A stretch of DNA of 64,000 bases. It comes from Candidatus Iainarchaeum sp. (GTDB lineage: Archaea > Iainarchaeota > Iainarchaeia > Iainarchaeales > GCA-2688035). Position numbers and translations under genes: made by a program. The notes beneath the pieces are model-generated. The model ran no database searches and was not told the DNA's origin. It was given only the letters and a program-made list of their open reading frames with translations. The stretch is from NCBI GenBank assembly GCA_002688035.1, contig NZBU01000012.1, positions 26,797 through 90,796 on the forward strand. Direction: 5' to 3'. Shown one piece after another: positions 56,735 to 64,000 of the stretch (its first letter is position 1; each line of letters starts with the position of its first letter).

Positions 56735-57079
56735 TTGATGAACGAGATTCGATTTAGTAAAGAGTTCTCTAAGGATTTTTCAAAGCTTCAAAATAAAGCA
56801 GAGAAAGGGAAAAGTGAGGCAGAGTATTTGCTTCGGATTGTGGATCGGGGAATTGCTAAGCTTGCTTCTGACTTGGAAGCTGGAAAGAAGATTCCAGGAA
56901 GGCTTTGGCCAAAAGAATATGCTAAAGAGCATGATTTGCGAAATTTGTGGAAACTGAATTTAGATTCTTACTGGAGAATGCTTTACACCGTGGTGGGGAA
57001 CGAAGCCAAAATTGTTGGAATTGTTTTGGACGTTTTGGATCACAAGAAATACAGTAGAAAATTCGGTTACAAAAAATGA
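56735..57079 (+). CDS. RelE/ParE-fold-like toxin
   Basis: FSKEFSKDFSKL...LRNLWKLNLDSYWRMLYTVVGNEAKIVGIVLDVLDHKKYSRKFGY. Confidence 0.72.
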   Translation: MMNEIRFSKEFSKDFSKLQNKAEKGKSEAEYLLRIVDRGIAKLASDLEAGKKIPGRLWPKEYAKEHDLRNLWKLNLDSYWRMLYTVVGNEAKIVGIVLDVLDHKKYSRKFGYKK

Positions 57080-57119
57080 TTCTAGTTGTTTTTTAATCTC
57101 TTCCAACTAACTTTTCTTC

Positions 57120-59279
57120 ATGGAGTTCTTTGAGAAGCATTTCAGCAAAGTTGTGCTGTTCGCATTTTTTGTAAGTGGGGCAGCAGGCCTGATGTATGAG
57201 ATTATTTGGTTTCGCTACTTACAGATGATTTTTGGAACAACTGTTTATGCTGCAAGCACCATGCTTACAGCTTTTATGGCTGGCTTGGCTCTTGGATCAT
57301 GGCTTGTTGGGCGTTATGCTGACAAGCGCATCAAGAACCCTGCTGTTGCATTCTCCTATTGCCAGCTCTTAATTGGAATTTATGGAATAGGTTTGATATT
57401 TGTTTTCAACATGCTTCCAATGGTTTCAATTGTGTTGCAGGGAATCCTTGGTGGCCAGTTCTTCTTGTATTCATTGGCTAGGTTTGCGGCAATCTTTCTC
57501 TTGCTGATATTCCCAACAACTTTGATGGGTGCAACTTTTCCTCTTATTGCAAAGGCCTACGCAAAAAAGATGGATGAGCTAGGGAAGGACATTGCAAACG
57601 TTTACAGTGTAAATAGTATGGGTGCAATTATTGGGAGTTTTGCAGCAGGTTTTCTTGTAATTCCGCTAATTGGAATGCAAAACTCGGTTTTGCTTACAGC
57701 TTCCCTAAATCTTCTTTCTGCAGGGATTGTGCTGCTCAGCCAGAAAACAAACTGGAAAAAGGTTGCTCCGGCATTCATAATTTTTTTTTTATTGTTAGTT
57801 TTTCCCCCACAATTTGAGCCCCAAAATTTTCTTTCGCTGCAGCGCGTACCAGGCTTAGAACAATGGGAGCAGCAGAAAGTAAAGCAGGAACTGCTTTTTT
57901 TCGAGGACAGCATTTATGGCAATGTTTCGGTTATCCATAGTCAAGGAGGAGGCAGAGCACTTCTTACTGAGGGTAAAACAGATGCAAGTACAAATATGGG
58001 AGATATGCGAACACAGAAAATGATTGCACATATTCCAATACTCTTGCACGAAAATCCTAAAGAAGTTTTGTTGATTGGCCTTGGGGCCGGCTTTACGCTT
58101 CAGTCTGCTTTAACTTACGAGGGGGTTGAAAGGGTTGATGTTGTGGAGATAAATCCTTCAATGGTAAAAGGGGCAGATCTTTATTTCAGCGAGTTTACCG
58201 ACAACGCGCTTAGTAATGAGAAAACAAATCTTATTCTTGATGATGGTCGAAATTATTTGCTTTATACAAAAGAAAAGTATGATATTATTGCAAGCGAGCC
58301 AAGTAATCCTCATGTTTCAAGTGTTGCATTTCTTTTCACAAAAGAATATCTAGAAATGGCAAAAGCAAAATTGAAAGATGATGGAATAATGATTCAGTGG
58401 TTTCCTGCCTACGAGATTGCAGAAGTAGATTACAGGATAATGGCAAAAACATTTACAAGCGTTTTTCCGCACTATGTTTTGATTCAGAGCAATTCCAACC
58501 AAGCCGATACAATGGCGGTTGGAAGCTTTAAGCCGATTGAACTAAGTTTCTCAAAGATTAAAGAGAAGCTTGCGCAAAACCCGAAGTCTGCAAAAGATTT
58601 GATGGAAATAGGTTATAATGAGGACAATGTTTTGCTTGGCTTTACACTTAATGAAGAAAGGATGAAAGAGTTTGGCGCCGATGCGCCAGTAAACACTGAT
58701 GATAAAACGATCCTCGAGTTTAGCGCGCCTATCGCAAGGTTTTCAAAATCAAATGCAAAGAATGCTTTACTGAACTTTGCTGTGGAAAAAAAGTTGGATA
58801 AAGGTGAAGGCCTTATAGAGATCCCTTTTATTGACTTGCTTATTGAAGACGAATCATCTTTCTATCTAAACAAAGTTGGCGCAAAAATTGAAAAGTTTGA
58901 TGGCTTGCAAGCTGAGGGGGCAACCTTCTCAAGAGTTTTTCCTTTGAACCAAAATAATGATTTAAGCGGACAACATAGTATTAAAAACAAAGCCTTTTTG
59001 TCTTGGAACGGCTGTGGCATTGAGATTAGTGGCGGGCGAATCGAACAAAAGCAAAGTAAGGAAACAGAGGAAAATATTTTCAGTAATAGGGTTGGAGTAG
59101 ATGTTGAACCAGAGTGGATTAGTATTAAAGGCATTGATATTCTAACCTTTGAGCAGGACGATGTTTTGTTTGCGCAATTCTACTGTGAAGAGCAGTTTAA
59201 GCGTGTGATAGTAAGAGCAAATTGTTCACAGCACTCTTTGTTTGATGAGTTGCTTGATGGTTTGCAGTGCCTTAATTAG
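57120..59279 (+). CDS. Membrane-fused spermidine synthase-like protein
   Basis: SGAAGLMYEIIWFRYLQMIFGTTVYAASTMLTAFMAGLALGS TM region; VEINPSMVKGADLYF; ILDDGRNYLLYTKEKYDIIASEPSNPHVSS. Confidence 0.82.
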   Translation: MEFFEKHFSKVVLFAFFVSGAAGLMYEIIWFRYLQMIFGTTVYAASTMLTAFMAGLALGSWLVGRYADKRIKNPAVAFSYCQLLIGIYGIGLIFVFNMLPMVSIVLQGILGGQFFLYSLARFAAIFLLLIFPTTLMGATFPLIAKAYAKKMDELGKDIANVYSVNSMGAIIGSFAAGFLVIPLIGMQNSVLLTASLNLLSAGIVLLSQKTNWKKVAPAFIIFFLLLVFPPQFEPQNFLSLQRVPGLEQWEQQKVKQELLFFEDSIYGNVSVIHSQGGGRALLTEGKTDASTNMGDMRTQKMIAHIPILLHENPKEVLLIGLGAGFTLQSALTYEGVERVDVVEINPSMVKGADLYFSEFTDNALSNEKTNLILDDGRNYLLYTKEKYDIIASEPSNPHVSSVAFLFTKEYLEMAKAKLKDDGIMIQWFPAYEIAEVDYRIMAKTFTSVFPHYVLIQSNSNQADTMAVGSFKPIELSFSKIKEKLAQNPKSAKDLMEIGYNEDNVLLGFTLNEERMKEFGADAPVNTDDKTILEFSAPIARFSKSNAKNALLNFAVEKKLDKGEGLIEIPFIDLLIEDESSFYLNKVGAKIEKFDGLQAEGATFSRVFPLNQNNDLSGQHSIKNKAFLSWNGCGIEISGGRIEQKQSKETEENIFSNRVGVDVEPEWISIKGIDILTFEQDDVLFAQFYCEEQFKRVIVRANCSQHSLFDELLDGLQCLN

Positions 59280-59281
59280 TT

Positions 59282-60013
59282 TTAACTTTGCTTGACATAG
59301 TCTTTTATTATTCCAGCAGGCTTGCCGTCTCTTTTTATTATTCCTTCCTCAATCCACACGGCCCTGCCGCAGAACTTTTTCACATGTTCCATATTGTGTG
59401 AAACAAGCACAATTGTTTTGCCCTCTTTCTGTAGTTCCTTAAAAACATCCAGGCACTTTTTTTGGAAGTGTTCATCTCCAACAGAGAACACTTCATCAAT
59501 CAAAAATAGTTCGGCGTCACTGTGTATTGCTGTGCTGAATGCCAAGCGCATTCTCATTCCGCTTGAAAATTGTTTGAGTTTTACATCAACAAACTCCTCT
59601 AGCTCTGCAAATTCAATGATTTTTGAGAACTGTTCTTTCACCTGTTTTCTTGAGAATCCTAACAGTGCGCTGTAAAGGAAAACGTTCTCTCGCGCGGTAA
59701 GCTCTTCCTGAATTCCAACCCCCAATCCAAAGAGCGAAGCAGATTTCTCAATTACACTAATGCTGCCTGTTGTTGGAACAAGGATTCCTGCAATAAGTTT
59801 CAGAAGTGTTGTTTTCCCACTACCGTTTGCGCCGATTAACGCAATCGTTTCTCCCTCACTAAATTCAAGGCCAACATTCTTTACTGCCTCAAGTTTTCTG
59901 TAGCCAAGTTGTCCGTGGAGAAGTGCGGTAATGTGTTGCATGAAAAACTGTTTTCTTTCAAGTGGAAGTTTGAACACTTTTGAAACATTGTTCACTTGCA
60001 CGACTGCAGGCAT
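59282..60013 (-). CDS. Polysaccharide-export-type ABC transporter ATP-binding protein
   Basis: LIGANGSGKTTLLKLIAG; FSSGMRMRLAFSTAIHSDAELFLIDEVFSVGD. Confidence 0.9.
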   Translation of the reverse strand: MPAVVQVNNVSKVFKLPLERKQFFMQHITALLHGQLGYRKLEAVKNVGLEFSEGETIALIGANGSGKTTLLKLIAGILVPTTGSISVIEKSASLFGLGVGIQEELTARENVFLYSALLGFSRKQVKEQFSKIIEFAELEEFVDVKLKQFSSGMRMRLAFSTAIHSDAELFLIDEVFSVGDEHFQKKCLDVFKELQKEGKTIVLVSHNMEHVKKFCGRAVWIEEGIIKRDGKPAGIIKDYVKQS

Positions 60014-60771
60014 TACAATTCCTCCGCAAAATACTTTGACTGTCTGTTGAATAGGGCAATTCCAAGCACAAATACCACAATACTGACTCCAAATACAAGT
60101 GTAATGTCAAACAAAGGCGGAATGGTATTGTAAAGTGCCAATTCCCTTGCAGTGTTTATTATTGATACAAGCGGGTTTAGGAAAATTAATGTACGGTATT
60201 TCTCAGGGATGACTGCAAGGGGGTAAACTATAGGGGTCAACCAAAAGAATGCTCTTAGAAAGACTTCCCATATGTGCGCGATGTCCCTGGCTTTCACAAA
60301 CAGCACTGACAAAAAGAATGAAATTCCTGTTGCAAAAATAAGTATTTGTGTTGCAGGAATTATTAGGAGAAGAAAACCAATGTTGAGTGGCCCACCAAAT
60401 AGCAGTGCGAGAACAACGTAAGCCAAAATGTTTAGAGCAAAAGTGATGAGCGAGTTTAAGCAAGCACTGTAAACAATTATTTCGCGGGGAAAAGCAATTT
60501 TTTTTATGAACTCTGATTTGCTCCTCATGTTCAGAATACTTTTGCTTGTAGCATCTGAGAAAAAGTTCCAGATAATTATTCCAAGCAGCAAAAACCATGC
60601 GTAGTTTGCAACCTCAAACCTCTTGAGAAAAGAGAACACTGTGAACAAAACAGCAAACATAAGAAATGGCTTTGCAAAAACCCAGACAATTCCAAGCACC
60701 GAATCATAGTACCTTAGCTTGAAGTCAGCCAGGGTTATTTCCCTCAGCATATTAAAGTATGATGAAGCCAT
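60013..60771 (-). CDS. Polysaccharide-export-type ABC transporter permease
   Basis: ABC-2 type: LRYYDSVLGIVWVFAKPFLMFAVLFTVFS, RDIAHIWEVFLRAFFWLTPIVYP. Confidence 0.88.
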   Translation of the reverse strand: MASSYFNMLREITLADFKLRYYDSVLGIVWVFAKPFLMFAVLFTVFSFLKRFEVANYAWFLLLGIIIWNFFSDATSKSILNMRSKSEFIKKIAFPREIIVYSACLNSLITFALNILAYVVLALLFGGPLNIGFLLLIIPATQILIFATGISFFLSVLFVKARDIAHIWEVFLRAFFWLTPIVYPLAVIPEKYRTLIFLNPLVSIINTARELALYNTIPPLFDITLVFGVSIVVFVLGIALFNRQSKYFAEEL

Positions 60772-60810
60772 GCATACTCTTAGGGAGAATTATTTTTAAA
60801 AGCCCACTTC

Positions 60811-61635
60811 TTACTTGACGAATTTTCTCTGGACTTCGCTGATGAGAACATCACAGCTCAACTTTACACTCTCAAGTTGTTTTATGATTCTCTCTTTCTC
60901 CATCTCTATTTCGCCAATGCTCTCATATGTTTCAATTGACTCTCGGAACATTCCGCCATCAACATAGTTGTACTTGTAGGAGTTCATTTTCTCTGAAACT
61001 CTTTTCACAATGTTTCCGGCCCAGATGTTCAATCCCTTTTTAACTGGCCCCTTAATCTGCTTTCCCTCACTAAGATGTTGTCTTAGCTTATTTGTAATAG
61101 TTGCTTTTGGGAAAGGAAGTTTGTCAGACTCAAGTTTTAGCGCGCCAACTTTTCTCTTTGAGCCCTTGTCAATGTCTTCAACAAGCTTGTCGCAGTCTAC
61201 CTTTATTCTCTCCAGACCTGTTACAAGTTGTTCTCGCTCAATATCCATTTCCTGTATGCTTTCATATGGTGCGATGGCCTCTTTTAGCATCTGATAGTTA
61301 ACAAAAGTGTAAGGTTGTGAATCCATTTTCTCCGCAATGCGCTGAATCATTTTGCCGAGCCAAAGGTTCATCTCGTCTTTTACCTGACCCTTTATTTGCT
61401 TGCCTTTTGCAAGGTTCTCCCTTAGCCTATTAGTGATAGTTGCACGGGGAAAAGGCAGTTCTTTCTCAGGCGTTTCTTCTTGGGTATCGTCGTTTTCTTT
61501 GGCTTCTTCGCTGGCTTCCTCAACTTTTTCTTTCTCTACTTCGCCTTCCTGGCTTACCTCGGATTTCTCTTCTTCCAAGGCCTCGCCTTCCTCATTTATC
61601 CCAGTTTTTCCCAGTTTTTCCTCTTGTTCAGCCAT
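60811..61635 (-). CDS. Duplicated histone-fold-like protein with coil segments and acidic N-terminal tail
   Basis: Two repeats LPFPRATITNRLRENLAKGKQIKGQVKDEMNLWLGKMIQRIAEKM / LPFPKATITNKLRQHLSEGKQIKGPVKKGLNIWAGNIVKRVSEKM. Confidence 0.6.
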   Translation of the reverse strand: MAEQEEKLGKTGINEEGEALEEEKSEVSQEGEVEKEKVEEASEEAKENDDTQEETPEKELPFPRATITNRLRENLAKGKQIKGQVKDEMNLWLGKMIQRIAEKMDSQPYTFVNYQMLKEAIAPYESIQEMDIEREQLVTGLERIKVDCDKLVEDIDKGSKRKVGALKLESDKLPFPKATITNKLRQHLSEGKQIKGPVKKGLNIWAGNIVKRVSEKMNSYKYNYVDGGMFRESIETYESIGEIEMEKERIIKQLESVKLSCDVLISEVQRKFVK

Positions 61636-61745
61636 TAAAAATACCCCCCCATTATCAAAAATTCAATAGACTAGCACTAAAAATTGGTAATTATTTGCTA
61701 TTGCGAATAGATTTTAAACCCTTGCTTGAAGAAATAGTGATTGCC

Positions 61746-62174
61746 TTATTCTAGACCAAAGGAGTCTATTGCCTCGGTCTTCCACTCCATCAGAGTGTCT
61801 TCCTGTATAAAGTAGCCGTTAACGCCCTGTGTTGCATATTCTCCGTTAACATAGAGTGCGAGATAGTGGCCCTCAGGACTAGGGGTTCCCTCAATTCCTT
61901 TGACCATTGGCCCAAAACTGAATTCCTCAAAATCAACATCCATATTATCCTTCATCAAAATCCAAGCATTAACCCCTTTTGGAGTGCTGATTGCTTTCTC
62001 TGCAATAGTGTTTCCCTCGGCATCAAGGTATTTCACAGTGAGCACAACAGTGCTGCTCCCTTGCACCCCATTGTTTTCCTGCGGCGCTTCTTCCTGCTGC
62101 ACGCATCCTGCTGTAAGCAATAGCAATCCGATTAATAGGGCAAAAAATATTCTTTTTCCAATCATTTTTCTCAC
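61746..62174 (-). CDS. DUF4430 lipoprotein
   Basis: Lipobox LLTAGC; GVNAWILMKDN...YLALYVNGEYATQGVNGYFIQEDTLMEWK. Confidence 0.8.
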   Translation of the reverse strand: MRKMIGKRIFFALLIGLLLLTAGCVQQEEAPQENNGVQGSSTVVLTVKYLDAEGNTIAEKAISTPKGVNAWILMKDNMDVDFEEFSFGPMVKGIEGTPSPEGHYLALYVNGEYATQGVNGYFIQEDTLMEWKTEAIDSFGLE

Positions 62175-62719
62175 AACTCTTGAATCAGTGATGAAACCAT
62201 CTTTAGTCTCTGCGCAGCCTTTGCGACAAGGCCAAACAATTGTTTTCGCAAAGCAGGGTCAACAACAGTGACAATCATTATTGTTAGGGGAACAGCGCTT
62301 CCAAGGTGCATCATTGTAAATGGAATCTGGCCCAAGAATGCAATCTCAAAAGGAATCCTGAATAGAGCAGAGCTCATAACCGGTCCTGTTAAAAAATCAA
62401 ACAATAGCACGGCCACAATACTGCTTCCAGCATACTTCTTCAAACCAACTGTTTTTTGGCCCTTAAAGTAGTATCCGAAAAGAAGTGTAATCAAACCATA
62501 GCTAAGTGCGGTTCCAATCGTCCACATGCCAATCATTCCTGTGATAAAATCAAATGAGACCATTGCCAGTGCTGCAAAGAGTGCTGCCTGCCATGGCTTG
62601 TCGCGCTTGCCAAATGGCAACGCAAAACCAAGGATTGGATCGTTGTTTGGGAATATCCTCAGCAACCTGTAAAAGTTGCAGAAAACCAGTCCCCCCACAT
62701 ATCTCAAAGATTTTCTCAT
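62171..62719 (-). CDS. ECF-type S-component-like membrane protein
   Basis: NNDPILGFALPFGKRDKPWQAALFAALAMVSFDFITGMIG...; overlaps DUF4430 gene. Confidence 0.6.
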   Translation of the reverse strand: MRKSLRYVGGLVFCNFYRLLRIFPNNDPILGFALPFGKRDKPWQAALFAALAMVSFDFITGMIGMWTIGTALSYGLITLLFGYYFKGQKTVGLKKYAGSSIVAVLLFDFLTGPVMSSALFRIPFEIAFLGQIPFTMMHLGSAVPLTIMIVTVVDPALRKQLFGLVAKAAQRLKMVSSLIQEL

Positions 62720-62824
62720 GTTTTCACCAGAATATTATTCATATGCTCTTTTTAATTTAAATCCTTTTTGGTGCGAAACTGAAAACTATTTAAATAATGG
62801 AGAACACAATTGCTATGACCAAAA

Positions 62825-63130
62825 ATGCCTTTCCCCTGGTTTAAACGAAAAAAACCCAAGTCTGGAGCGCATTCAACAAAGAAGAAAAAGCCAGGTCCGG
62901 CAGCCGCGCCTGCCAAAGGCAGCTTGGCGTATTTTCATACTCAATATCCTCACCCAGAAACCGCGGTTGCTGTTTGGCTCGGGACTCACAAGATTGGCGG
63001 GCTTAGCACAAGAGACTTTTCAAAGACCCGCAATGTTGCAAAAGCGTTTATGGAAACCAAGCAACCAGTTACAGAAGAAGCTCTAAGAAACTTTGCACTA
63101 AACTATAAACCAGAACAGCGCAAGGGCTGA
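62825..63130 (+). CDS. Small basic hypothetical protein
   Basis: ORF track; own TATA-like upstream. Confidence 0.55.
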   Translation: MPFPWFKRKKPKSGAHSTKKKKPGPAAAPAKGSLAYFHTQYPHPETAVAVWLGTHKIGGLSTRDFSKTRNVAKAFMETKQPVTEEALRNFALNYKPEQRKG

Positions 63131-63179
63131 CTGGCCTGCGATAAAAGACTATAAAAACGTGCCCAATCACTATTATTAT

Positions 63180-63250
63180 TGCTCGGTAATGAAGATCTGA
63201 CGATGACACTGAGGAAACGATGAAGATAGATGGGCGAACTGAACCGAGCA
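63180..63250 (+). ncRNA. C/D box sRNA
   Basis: TGCTCGGT-A-ATGAAGA(C)-TCTGACGATGACA-CTGA(D')-GGAAACG-ATGAAGA(C')-TAGATGGGCGAA-CTGA(D)-ACCGAGCA; perfect 8-bp terminal stem. Confidence 0.88.
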
Positions 63251-63406
63251 AAAAAAACGCTTAAAACAGCCAAATTTGCCCTGTTTCGGGCTTTTTATGG
63301 TATAAGCTTTAAATACCTTTTTGTTAGGTAATATTGCTAGAAATGAGCATTTTGCGTTTTAAAGACGTAATTTGCGTTTAAAACACAACATTGGAGGTTG
63401 GATAAT

Positions 63407-63583
63407 ATGGGTGACTTATTAGTTGTTGGAAGTAAAGTAAAGGAAGCTGTTAAGGGCGCTGGCTGTAACATGGCTGGAAACTTCCCAGATGCAGCAAGTG
63501 CTGCTGTTGCTGACTTGGTTGCAAAGGCTTGTAAGAGAGCACAGTCAAATGGCAGAAAAACAGTAAGGCCAGAGGATTTGTAA
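63407..63583 (+). CDS. Short single histone-fold protein
   Basis: MGDLLVVGSKVKEAVKGAGCNMAGNFPDAASAAVADLVAKACKRAQSNGRKTVRPEDL*. Confidence 0.82.
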   Translation: MGDLLVVGSKVKEAVKGAGCNMAGNFPDAASAAVADLVAKACKRAQSNGRKTVRPEDL

Positions 63584-63625
63584 CATCCTCTAATTTTTCT
63601 TTTTTTTTCTTTTTCTCTTTTTTTT
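63571..63625 (+). terminator. Hairpin AGAGGAT-TTGTAAC-ATCCTCT plus long T tract, stop codon in loop
   Basis: Perfect 7-bp stem overlapping the histone stop, followed by T-rich run. Confidence 0.7.
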
Positions 63626-64000
63626 TCACGGCGTAATTCTTTGTATGGTATAATAGTTCACATCGTTCTCTGAGTCAACCACTGCCGCAGTAAAAATTGT
63701 TTTAATATTACCTGAGAGCCTAACCATCCTGCTTAGCTCTATCATACTTTTCCCATCATCCTGGGTAAAGACTTTTATGACCTGTTTGCTATGGGCTTGC
63801 CCTGGTCTTTTACCCCTAGGGTATACTCTAAAATCAAATCCAAATTTGAATCCTGTTTTTACACAGTATCCTCTCTCCCTCAAATCCTTGAACACAATAT
63901 ACTTTGAGTAAAAGCGCGCCTCCCTTGCGGCTGCATACTCCCTTAGCTTCTTCGCGCTCAGCTTTTTCCCAGCCTTCTTTACATCAATCTTTTTCTTCTC
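63626..64000 (-). CDS. endA: tRNA-splicing endonuclease catalytic domain (N-terminus beyond window)
   Basis: YSKYIVFKDLRERGYCVKTGFKFGFDFRVYPRGKRPGQAHSKQVIKVF. Confidence 0.88.
   Translation of the reverse strand, partial: EKKKIDVKKAGKKLSAKKLREYAAAREARFYSKYIVFKDLRERGYCVKTGFKFGFDFRVYPRGKRPGQAHSKQVIKVFTQDDGKSMIELSRMVRLSGNIKTIFTAAVVDSENDVNYYTIQRITP

Noticed and set aside
1-64000. CRISPR array or cas genes
   Set aside because: No spaced direct repeats of 24-40 bp and no Cas-like proteins found.

Overview
Archaeal chromosomal window; gene content and small genes suggest a DPANN-like lineage (inference). Supporting genes: thermosome, Sec61-beta, Alba, histone folds, deoxyhypusine synthase, EndA, archaeal NusA-like KH protein, and an intron-containing tRNA. 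Recognisable blocks: (1) a copper/thiol region (8.5-15.8 kb) with an HMA membrane protein, DUF2318 lipoprotein, CopA, a triple thioredoxin-like secreted protein and two membrane proteins that both end in ...LP[NG]MVGGC; (2) a GH130-transketolase-RpiB-Rpe sugar-phosphate operon; (3) an oxygen-defence cluster (three ferritin/rubrerythrin-type proteins, superoxide reductase, DUF2769); (4) a small AT-rich accessory patch (39-41 kb) with a short repeat and an HNH ORF split by a stop; (5) a membrane-fused AdoMet decarboxylase next to deoxyhypusine synthase; (6) tRNA-Ile(UAU), a basic micro-ORF and ileS in a row; (7) a histone-fold doublet with an acidic tail, a short histone and a clear C/D box sRNA. 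Several genes below the ORF-track cutoff were found by reading: SEC-C microprotein, Sec61-beta, a basic 50-aa ORF, and a Zn-finger-like ORF interrupted by two tandem stops. No CRISPR array or rRNA was seen. Product names rest on motif recognition only; no searches were run.
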